DNA from: Betaproteobacteria bacterium
GTDB taxonomy: Bacteria > Pseudomonadota > Gammaproteobacteria > Burkholderiales > Casimicrobiaceae
DNA: 11,726 bases
Assembly (NCBI GenBank): GCA_003153335.1
Contig: PLYG01000020.1
Location: forward strand, 1 to 11,726
Direction: 5' to 3'
Positions 5,745 to 11,726 of the stretch are shown piece by piece. The translations under genes and the position numbers were made by a program. The notes under the pieces are model-generated. The model saw nothing but the letters and a program-made list of their open reading frames with translations. It was not told the DNA's origin and made no database searches. Each line of letters begins with the position of its first letter. The stretch's first letter is position 1.

Positions 5745-7727
5745 TTACCTCCCGCCCAGCAAATACTGATTCAGGAAACCGATGGTCGTGTAAAACTGAT
5801 AGTCGGCGTTGGCCTTTTTGGCGAAGCCGTGGCCTTCGTCGTTGGCGACCATGTACCACACCGGCGTGCTGCCTTTTTTCACCGTGGCGACGATCTGGTC
5901 GGCCTCCTGGTAGGGCACGCGCGGATCGTTCTTGCCTTGCACCACGAACAGCGGCTTCTTGATGCGCGCAGCCCGGTTGAGCGGCGCGATTTCTTCCAGG
6001 AACTTGCGCATCGCCGGATCGCGCTCGTCGCCATACTCGACACGCCTTAGATCGCGGCGATAGCTTTCGGTACGTTCGAGGAAGGTCACGAAATTGGAAA
6101 TGCCGACGATGTCGATGGACGCCGCAATCCGCTCCGAATACAGGGTCGCCACCGCCAGCGACATATAGCCGCCATAACTGCCCCCGGTCACCGCAACGCG
6201 CTGGGCATCGAGGTCGGGCTGAGTAACGATCCAGTCAAACAGCGCGCCGATATCCTTCACCGAATCCTCGCGCAGGAGACCATCGTCGAGCTTGAGGAAC
6301 GACCTGCCGTAACCGTTGGAACCGCGCACGTTGGGGAAGACCAGGCTGATCCCCATCTCGTTCAGATAGTAGTTGCTACGTCCCAGGAAGCCCGGCTGGA
6401 ATTGCGCTTCCGGACCACCGTGGATGCTAATCAGCACCGGCCGCCTACCCGGAAACTTCGCCGCCGAGGCGCGATACAGGAAGCCCGAAATCATCCGGCC
6501 GTCGAACGATTTCCAGCGAACGAGTTCCGGCTCCGCAAACCGGGCCGCATCGACCTGCATGGTTTCATGCGTCGTCCAGCGCGTGACCTCGTTGGTCTTC
6601 ACATTCACCGAGTACACCTCCGACGGACCGGTGGCGGAAGCAATAGACAGGGCGAGATGGGTGCTGTCCTTGTGCCAATCGACCGCGCCGATGGTGCCCA
6701 GCGGCAATTTCGGCGACGTCAGCACCTTGTGTCCAATGGTGCTCATCAGGCGCAGCACGTTGTTGCCGTCCTCATTGGCGACGAAGGCCAGCAGCTTGCC
6801 GTCATCGGAAAGATCGATGCTGGTGATGTCCCAGTTGATGTCGGCGCTAAGCGTGCTGTGCTGCAGCGTGGTGAGGTCAACGTAGGTCAGTCGCTGGAAT
6901 TCGCTGCCCCGGTCAGTGACTGTGTAGAGGCCCTTGCCATCCTTGCTGAATTGCGTGCTGCCGTAGGACACGGTCTCATTGCCATTCTTTTCCGTGATGC
7001 GGCGCGACTTGCCTGTCGCGATATCCAACAGCCACAAATAACCCTCATTGGCCGAGACGTACTCGACATAGACCAGTTGTTTCTCGTCAGGTGAAAAACT
7101 GAAACCGAACCAGCCGCCACCGGCCAGTTCGGCAAGCTTGCGCGCGCTTTCGGGTTTCAATGGGTCGGCGACATGGAGCGAGGTGTTGATCCTGTCGTTC
7201 GAGCCCTGGCGATTCACCGGCACCGTCGCATAGGCGATTTGTTTCCCGCTGGGGGCCCACGTCATGCCCTGGACGCGTTGACCTTCCGGCGTGATGGGCA
7301 CGGCTTCCCCGCCGGCGAGGTCGCGACGGTAGCCGCGAAACACTTCGTTGCCACCCGTGTCCTTGCCAAAGATGATGTACTTGCCGTCCTTCTGGTCGTA
7401 ACTCGCATTGCGTACCGGCTCCGGGTAATCGGTCAGCAGTTCCAGCGCCGCGCCCGGCTTGCCGACGCGATAGATCTGCGCCGTGTTCTTGTGGCGACGC
7501 ACCACCAGCATTTCCAGTTTGGTCGGATGCCAGCCAGTGAAGCCGGTCGGCTTGAACTCGTTGTACTTCGCGACCTGCGCGGCTACACTCTGGGGCACCG
7601 GCGGCACGCTTTCAAGAACCAGCGTGGCGGGTGGTGGCACCACGGCATCCTGGGCGTGCGCGGCAGCGCCGCAGGCGAGCAGTATTGCCAGTGAGACCAG
7701 CTTGATGGAACGAATGGAAACAAACAT
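5745..7727 (-). CDS. Secreted S9-family (prolyl oligopeptidase/acylaminoacyl-peptidase-type) serine peptidase
   Basis: 660 aa, ATG at 7725-7727 with GAGG 5 nt upstream. An N-terminal signal peptide (basic MFVSIRSIK, hydrophobic core, AHA cleavage site after residue 25) sends it to the periplasm or outside. Residues ~50-395 contain repeated WxPxGKxIAY/FSPDEKQLVYV-type strands, a TolB-like beta-propeller that filters substrates. The C-terminal alpha/beta-hydrolase domain has the oxyanion-side HGGPE (436-440) and catalytic triad S517 in GGSYGG, D601 in GKNDPRVP and H633 in DEGHGF. All key residues are present. The family releases dipeptides or acyl-amino acids from short peptides. It heads the probable operon with threonine aldolase and the deacylase, supplying amino acid derivatives to them by inference. 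Confidence 0.88.
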   Translation of the reverse strand: MFVSIRSIKLVSLAILLACGAAAHAQDAVVPPPATLVLESVPPVPQSVAAQVAKYNEFKPTGFTGWHPTKLEMLVVRRHKNTAQIYRVGKPGAALELLTDYPEPVRNASYDQKDGKYIIFGKDTGGNEVFRGYRRDLAGGEAVPITPEGQRVQGMTWAPSGKQIAYATVPVNRQGSNDRINTSLHVADPLKPESARKLAELAGGGWFGFSFSPDEKQLVYVEYVSANEGYLWLLDIATGKSRRITEKNGNETVSYGSTQFSKDGKGLYTVTDRGSEFQRLTYVDLTTLQHSTLSADINWDITSIDLSDDGKLLAFVANEDGNNVLRLMSTIGHKVLTSPKLPLGTIGAVDWHKDSTHLALSIASATGPSEVYSVNVKTNEVTRWTTHETMQVDAARFAEPELVRWKSFDGRMISGFLYRASAAKFPGRRPVLISIHGGPEAQFQPGFLGRSNYYLNEMGISLVFPNVRGSNGYGRSFLKLDDGLLREDSVKDIGALFDWIVTQPDLDAQRVAVTGGSYGGYMSLAVATLYSERIAASIDIVGISNFVTFLERTESYRRDLRRVEYGDERDPAMRKFLEEIAPLNRAARIKKPLFVVQGKNDPRVPYQEADQIVATVKKGSTPVWYMVANDEGHGFAKKANADYQFYTTIGFLNQYLLGGR

Positions 7728-7757
7728 TGGAGCCTCGGAAACATCAGTGGTCGTAGG

Positions 7758-7996
7758 TTAGCAGAAATAAAGCAACGCATTGTCCGGAGGCTCGCAATTG
7801 TCGGCGATACTGCGACGAAACCCGACTTCAAAGTGCGTGATCAGGTTGATGATCTGCGCCTGGATCGAGACGTCGAGTGCGACGTCCTCCACCACTGGTC
7901 CGGCGAACCGCCGCCAAAGCCGATCGTCAGCGAGAGTCCCTGCACCACGATCAGATGATGCACCGGGCGGTGTTTGTCTGCGCGTGGCCTGCCCAT
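7758..7996 (-). pseudogene. Possible relic of an Opp/Dpp-type ABC transporter ATPase
   Basis: The 398-bp gap 7728-8125 has no intact gene, but its - strand holds pieces in ABC ATPase order. From about ATG 7996, one frame encodes LIVVQGLSLTIGFGGGSP, like the first strand of these ATPases. A frame change near 7905 then gives PVVEDVALDVSIQAQIINL and ITHFEVGFRRSIADN, ending at TAA 7758-7760. ALDVSIQAQIINL equals the D-loop region typical of oligopeptide-transporter ATPases, and ITH...R-x-IAD resembles their H-loop segment (ITHDL-x-VVR-x-IAD). Walker A, the ABC signature and the segment between D- and H-loops are absent, implying internal deletions plus a frameshift. This is motif reading by eye on a short stretch and may be coincidence. 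Confidence 0.35.
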
Positions 7997-8019
7997 CTGC
8001 AATATTTCTGTCCCCTCAA

Positions 8020-8033
8020 ATCGATTAATTGAT
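8020..8033. promoter_or_regulatory. Imperfect palindrome, candidate operator
   Basis: ATCGATTAATTGAT is a 14-bp dyad with one mismatched pair, centred on ATTAAT, in an A+T-rich patch about 100 bp before the 557-aa gene. It shares ATCGATT with the palindrome at 8075-8084. No clear -35/-10 pair could be fixed. Confidence 0.25.
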
Positions 8034-8074
8034 CTATGCCAGAATCCGCCTGATCCGCAGCATTGGCGTTGCGA

Positions 8075-8084
8075 CAATCGATTG
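8075..8084. promoter_or_regulatory. Perfect 10-bp palindrome, candidate operator
   Basis: CAATCGATTG lies 42 bp before the start of the 557-aa gene, about five helical turns from the similar dyad at 8020-8033. Its position suits repressor or autoregulator binding near the promoter. No regulator gene is visible beside it. Confidence 0.3.
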
Positions 8085-8125
8085 CGCTTCGACACCTGAT
8101 TTTGTCTCCTTATTGCAGGTAACCA

Positions 8126-9799
8126 ATGGCAGCAGAAGTTCTCACCGCGCTCGAGCGGGAAAAGGGCAGCTACGGCGAAGAATGTGCCGTGACCAAGCTC
8201 GCCCTGCTTCGCCGCCTCGGGCGAATACGCTTGCGCACGGCCCGCGGGGTAATGCGGCTGCATGAAGTGCTCTGCTTCCTGCGCGCGTACCCGGACGACG
8301 CCGATGTGCTCGCCATGGCCCTGCGCATGCTGGCGCACTTTCACCGGCGCGCCGACCTCAAGCAGCATCGCGACCAGCTGGCAGACAGCGGAATCGCCGG
8401 CACCGCGATCCGCTACCGATTCTTCTGGGCCACCGCGTGCTGGTTCGCGCGGTGCTGGCCCGGCCTGTTGCAACTCGATCGCGACAACGATGAGGCCGGC
8501 CAGAGAATCGGCACAGCCCTGCCGCTGCTGCTCACCGTGGCGGAGGCGGCCGCGCTGCGGCAGCTCGACCTTCCCGGTTTCGACGCGATCGACCGGGTCC
8601 GCGCGAAAGCGAGGAGAGGCGCGAGCGATGCGGCTTTCTGGGTGCACCTGATCGAAAGAATGTCCGGCGATTCGTTTACCCGGCAAGATTTTCACGACAG
8701 GATCGATGCTGGCTACCTGCTGCGCCCCGGCGCGGACACGCCGAGCCGCACGCATGCCTGGTGTGCGGCCGCGCCCGCCGCGTTCCAGACCGCGCCGCTC
8801 AATCGCGGCCGGCCCGATTTGCGCGAGGAGATCGGCCGTCCCCCGCGCGCCGTCCGCCCGGTGTCCATGCGCGAAGGTGGCCGCGTCATCGAACTCGCGC
8901 GTGCCGCGATGGTGACGCGCGCGCGTGATCTTGACGCATTCGCCTATGGCGATCCGCGCGACGTGCGCATCGTGGACGACGGCGCGGGCTACGGCTTCGC
9001 GGTAATTGGCACGGTGCCTGAACGCCGCACGCAGATTCCGGCGATCTACGGTTACCTGAGCCTGAAGAATGGCGTGCCGATCGGATATGGGGAGGTATTC
9101 GCCATCGGCCGCTTTGCGTCGATCACCTTCAACATCTTCGAAACCTTTCGCGGCGGCGAAGCGGCACACATCCTCGCCCGCATGCTGGCCATGGCGCACC
9201 ACCTGTTCGGCGCCGAATCGTTCAGCCTCGAACCCTACCAGCTCGGCCGCGACAACGACGAAGGGATTGCCTCTGGCGCGTGGTGGTTCTATTACAAGCT
9301 TGGATTCCGGCCGCGGGCAGCGGAGCCACGGCGCCTGCTGCGCGAAGAGCTCAAGCGGATGAAAAAGAACCCCGCATACCGCTCGAGCGCGACCGCCCTG
9401 CGCAAGCTCGCCGACTGGCACATGTTGTTCGATCTCGACCCCGAGCGGAGCCCCAAACTGCCGCCGCTTGCCGCGGTTGGTCTGCGGGTTGCGGACAACC
9501 TCGCGGCGCGGGAAGGAACAAGCGGCGACCGCGAGCGTGCAATCGGGGAATGCCTCGACGAAGCCATGCATCTCACCGGCGTGCGGTCGTTGCGCGGCTT
9601 CACCCCGGGCGAGCGTCTCGCCTGGAAGCGCTGGAGCCCGCTGCTGCTCGCGATCCCGGGCGTGTCGCGGTGGAGCTTGGCCGAACGGCGCGCGCTGGCG
9701 CCGATAGTCCTTGCCAAGGCCGGCCGCCGGGAGAGCGACTATGTCGCGCTGTTCTCGGCCCATCCGAAGCTCCAGCAGGCCCTCCTCGCCAGCCGCTGA
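8126..9799 (+). CDS. Protein of unknown function with GNAT-like acyltransferase core
   Basis: 557 aa, ATG at 8126 with AGGT shortly upstream. The N-terminus (1-240) is helical and rich in Arg, Ala and Leu (RRLGRIRLRTARG, AMALRMLAHFHRRADLKQH). The middle (~282-396) looks like a GNAT N-acyltransferase fold: strands RIVDDG...GFAVIG and AIYGYLSLKNGVPIGYGEV, then FNIFETFRGGEAAHILARML (336-354), where RGGEAA resembles the acyl-CoA pyrophosphate loop. LEPYQLGRDNDEGI and WWFYYKLGFRP (386-396) follow, the latter like the usual FYxKxGF end. The C-terminal ~160 residues are again helical. No signal peptide or membrane segment is seen. It stands alone, divergent from the peptidase operon and convergent with the dehydratase gene. 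I do not recognise the family; the transferase reading is an inference. Confidence 0.75.
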   Translation: MAAEVLTALEREKGSYGEECAVTKLALLRRLGRIRLRTARGVMRLHEVLCFLRAYPDDADVLAMALRMLAHFHRRADLKQHRDQLADSGIAGTAIRYRFFWATACWFARCWPGLLQLDRDNDEAGQRIGTALPLLLTVAEAAALRQLDLPGFDAIDRVRAKARRGASDAAFWVHLIERMSGDSFTRQDFHDRIDAGYLLRPGADTPSRTHAWCAAAPAAFQTAPLNRGRPDLREEIGRPPRAVRPVSMREGGRVIELARAAMVTRARDLDAFAYGDPRDVRIVDDGAGYGFAVIGTVPERRTQIPAIYGYLSLKNGVPIGYGEVFAIGRFASITFNIFETFRGGEAAHILARMLAMAHHLFGAESFSLEPYQLGRDNDEGIASGAWWFYYKLGFRPRAAEPRRLLREELKRMKKNPAYRSSATALRKLADWHMLFDLDPERSPKLPPLAAVGLRVADNLAAREGTSGDRERAIGECLDEAMHLTGVRSLRGFTPGERLAWKRWSPLLLAIPGVSRWSLAERRALAPIVLAKAGRRESDYVALFSAHPKLQQALLASR

Positions 9800-9839
9800 C
9801 CGCAGGCGGAAATCCAGGGAAAGTCTTTCCCGTTTGCGG
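9800..9839. terminator. Hairpin between convergent genes, possible bidirectional terminator
   Basis: Immediately after the + strand stop, CCGCA (9800-9804) pairs with TGCGG (9835-9839), enclosing a tight stem GGGAAA (9817-9822) / TTTCCC (9826-9831) with a 3-nt loop. It lies in the 108-bp gap between two convergent genes, where a shared terminator is expected. No T-tract follows on either strand, so the call is weak. Confidence 0.3.
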
Positions 9840-9907
9840 CTTCTATTTGCGAAAGAATCTGAAAATCGAGCGCAGTGCTGGCAGTGCTCACTGTGGAAAA
9901 CTGCGTT

Positions 9908-10867
9908 CTATGCCAGTGAGGCCGGGTCGAAATTGGCGCCGCAGACGATGAGACACACCGTTTCATCGCTGCGCGGCACGTAGGCGCCGCACTGCAATGC
10001 CGCTAGAGGCAGTGCCGCCGCGGGTTCGACGGCCAGCCGCATTTCGCGCCACATCCAGATTTGCGCCGAGCGGATCGCCTCGTCACTTACCAGCAAGGAT
10101 TGCTTGACCCATTGTTCGGTCACATGCCAGGCAATGTCACCAATTCGCCTTGCCCCCAGCGAATCAGCGGCGATCCCGCCGACCGCCACGTCAATCGGTT
10201 GCCCATGTCTTCGCGCCGCGTGCAGCGTGGGGGCAAGCTCTGGTTCGAGCGCCACCACGCTGGCACGCGATTCAAAACCTGCAGCCAAGCCCGCGATCAG
10301 GCCACCGCCGCCGACGCTGACCAACACCGAATCGGGGATGCCGACCTGCGCCTCGATTTCAAGGGCCATGGTGCCGGCGCCTGCGACCACCTCGGGCTGG
10401 TCATAAGCATGGACGAGGAGTGCACCCGTGCTTGCTTGCCGCTCCAGGCATGCCTGCAGCGCTTGTGTATAGAACGCGCCGCCCACCACGACCGTGGCGC
10501 CAAGCGACGCCAGTTTCTGCTGCTTGGCAGGCGGGCATAGTTCGGGCACATAAACCTCGCAGGGCACGCCGAGCGCATTCGCCGATTGCGCGCAGGCAAT
10601 GCCGGCGTTACCGCCGGACGCAATGATTATCCCACTCGCCGGGATGTCGTTTGAGAGCAGGCGGTTGAGCATGCCGCGCGCCTTGAAGCTGCCGCCGACT
10701 TGTAATTGCTCCAACTTGAACCAGACCTCGGCACAGCCCAGCCCGACGGACTGGCCGCTGAGCCTGAGCACAGGCGTGCGGCGCAAAAAAGGCTTGAAGT
10801 CGTCGAAGATCCTGGATTGTGCGCGGACAACGTCTTCGCGAGAGACCTGGTGTGTCAGGTTGGACAA
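9908..10867 (-). CDS. EutB-like threonine/serine dehydratase-family PLP enzyme
   Basis: 319 aa, fold type II PLP family. The start is taken at TTG 10865-10867 because AAGGA lies 7 nt upstream and no in-frame ATG or GTG precedes it there. Marks: GGSFKARG with PLP lysine K62, the substrate loop SGGNAG (84-89), the phosphate-binding GGGGL (186-190) and the closing CGANFDP. The family eliminates water and ammonia from serine, threonine or similar beta-hydroxy amino acids. The compact single-domain size (no ACT regulatory domain) and position just after a DoeB/EutE-type deacylase (16-bp gap) match EutB, the dehydratase of hydroxyectoine utilisation. Plain catabolic threonine dehydratase or a racemase of this fold are alternatives. 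It is the downstream gene of a two-gene - strand unit. Confidence 0.82.
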   Translation of the reverse strand: MSNLTHQVSREDVVRAQSRIFDDFKPFLRRTPVLRLSGQSVGLGCAEVWFKLEQLQVGGSFKARGMLNRLLSNDIPASGIIIASGGNAGIACAQSANALGVPCEVYVPELCPPAKQQKLASLGATVVVGGAFYTQALQACLERQASTGALLVHAYDQPEVVAGAGTMALEIEAQVGIPDSVLVSVGGGGLIAGLAAGFESRASVVALEPELAPTLHAARRHGQPIDVAVGGIAADSLGARRIGDIAWHVTEQWVKQSLLVSDEAIRSAQIWMWREMRLAVEPAAALPLAALQCGAYVPRSDETVCLIVCGANFDPASLA

Positions 10868-10874
10868 AGCTTGT

Positions 10875-10879
10875 TCCTT
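10875..10879 (-). promoter_or_regulatory. Shine-Dalgarno deciding a TTG start
   Basis: AAGGA on the - strand, 7 nt before TTG 10867 and just after the upstream stop (TGA, 10884-10886). The spacing supports the non-ATG start and suggests translational coupling to the deacylase gene. An ATG overlapping that stop is in another frame. Confidence 0.55.
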
Positions 10880-10883
10880 CGCA

Positions 10884-11726
10884 TCAGGGGGCGCTTACGT
10901 CTTCGGTCAGCACCGCCAGATTTTGCCCGGCCCGCACATGGCCGACCAGTCCGTGGGCGTAGAGTGTCCCGCTGGATTTGAAGTGCACCGGCTCGGGTTC
11001 GAGTTCAGGGCGGGACAACTGGTGCATCAACCCGGCCACCTGGCCAGATTCAATGGTGTCGCCCAGCTTGAAGCATCGTTCAAAATAGCCATCAAACGGA
11101 GCGAATACATAGGCTACGGCGCCATTGATGCGCGTCCATCGGGTTTGCACACCTGGGATCGTGGCAATGCGCGGCAACACGCCCGTGTGTTTCAGAAAAC
11201 GGCGCGTCGCATCGCGGGTGGCCTGCACCGAATTACCGGTGACCCACCCGCCCATGCCCATTTCGGCGGCGAGTGTGGGTATGCCTTGCATGCTGGTATA
11301 CCCGGCCGCGGTCCGGTAGTCGCCCATATTGCTGGTTTGCACCGTGATGCCAACTCCAAACACTTCGGCAAGGCGGGCGTTGGCTTTGACAAGAGCTGGA
11401 TCCATGTCGTCGCCCATGACGACGTGCGCGCTGGGCTGAATGAACAAGGTTCGGCCTCCCGCGTGCAGGTCCAGAAAAAAATTCGCTTTGGCGAATAAAT
11501 GGTCCGCCACGTAGCGGGCAATCTGCTGGGTGGGCGCTCCAAAGTCATCGCCCGGAAATACCCGGTTGAGGTTGAGGCGATCGATGGGGGATGTGCGTAG
11601 GCCGGCACGCAGCGCAGGTGCGTTGAACGAGGGCAGCAAGATGAGTTGACCCTGCACGTCGCCCGGTTGTATCTGGCGCATCAATTCGGCAATGACCACC
11701 GGACCCTCGTATTCGTCGCCGTGCAC
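10884..11726 (-). CDS. Second DoeB/EutE-like zinc deacylase (AstE/AspA family), 5'-truncated by window edge
   Basis: 280 residues are visible, entering the window at VHGDEYEG and ending at TGA 10884-10886. Probably about 50-60 N-terminal residues lie beyond the edge. Zinc ligands are H2 and E5 of the fragment and H88 in DLHAGG; AAEMGMGG carries the likely catalytic glutamate. SPIDRLNLNRVFPGDD mirrors the SPIDDGNLNRAFPGDP of the copy at 3513-4523, showing paralogy, while the middle and C-terminal parts differ enough to suggest another substrate. The family removes acyl groups from amino acids, as DoeB/EutE does on N-acetyl-diaminobutyrate. It lies 16 bp upstream of the EutB-like dehydratase, as expected for a deacylation-then-dehydration pair. 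The exact substrate is unknown. Confidence 0.82.
   Translation of the reverse strand: MHGDEYEGPVVIAELMRQIQPGDVQGQLILLPSFNAPALRAGLRTSPIDRLNLNRVFPGDDFGAPTQQIARYVADHLFAKANFFLDLHAGGRTLFIQPSAHVVMGDDMDPALVKANARLAEVFGVGITVQTSNMGDYRTAAGYTSMQGIPTLAAEMGMGGWVTGNSVQATRDATRRFLKHTGVLPRIATIPGVQTRWTRINGAVAYVFAPFDGYFERCFKLGDTIESGQVAGLMHQLSRPELEPEPVHFKSSGTLYAHGLVGHVRAGQNLAVLTEDVSAP

Noticed and set aside
7841..9763. 640-codon open frame on the - strand
   Set aside because: It is antisense to the 557-aa + strand gene and its product is rich in Arg, His, Gln and Gly with no recognisable motif, as expected for a shadow frame in high-G+C DNA. The + strand frame has a coherent GNAT-like core.
10599..11498. 299-codon open frame on the + strand
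   Set aside because: Antisense across two genes with clear PLP and zinc motifs; no domain seen.
1..11726. Insertion sequence, CRISPR array, tRNA or phage attachment site
   Set aside because: No transposase frame, no regularly spaced repeats, no cloverleaf-like sequence and no duplicated gene end were seen.

Overview
This is a G+C-rich bacterial window with long, tightly packed ORFs. The protein families present point to a proteobacterium, most likely a betaproteobacterium of the Burkholderiales/Rhodocyclales kind. They are a KorB-type 2-oxoacid:ferredoxin oxidoreductase, DoeB/EutE-type deacylases, an EutB-type dehydratase and the tail of a Bug/TctC binding protein. The taxonomic call is an inference. 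No rRNA, tRNA, CRISPR array, transposase or phage gene is visible.

Layout. (1) 1-2912, + strand: the 3' part of a thiamine-pyrophosphate (TPP) 2-oxoacid:ferredoxin oxidoreductase beta subunit, then a 738-aa partner. The partner combines a degenerate PFOR-like TPP region with a C-terminal single-cluster ferredoxin domain. (2) 2913-3512: a gene graveyard with no intact gene, holding a start-damaged Phd/YefM-type antitoxin and the last ~33 codons of a TctC/Bug-like binding protein, both on the - strand. (3) 7727 down to 3513, - strand: a probable operon of a secreted S9 prolyl-oligopeptidase-type peptidase, a low-specificity threonine aldolase and a DoeB-like zinc deacylase. (4) 7728-8125: divergent intergenic region with a possible ABC-transporter ATPase relic (- strand) and two short palindromes sharing ATCGATT. 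(5) 8126-9799, + strand: a 557-aa protein of unknown function with a GNAT-like core. (6) 11726 down to 9908, - strand: a second DoeB/EutE-like deacylase (5'-truncated by the window edge), then an EutB/threonine-dehydratase-like PLP enzyme 16 bp downstream.

How the genes may work together. The main theme is two separate deacylase + PLP-enzyme pairs. Each pair joins an aspartoacylase/DoeB-type deacylase to a PLP enzyme of a family that acts on beta-hydroxy amino acids: threonine aldolase in one, EutB-type dehydratase in the other. EutB and EutE/DoeB are named parts of (hydroxy)ectoine catabolism, but no ectoine hydrolase (DoeA/EutD) is visible here. A reasonable inference is a locus that catabolises N-acylated, possibly beta-hydroxylated, amino acids, including hydroxyectoine-type compounds. 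The secreted peptidase and the remains of transporter genes fit a scavenging region that is losing parts. The ferredoxin oxidoreductase locus is probably a separate unit.
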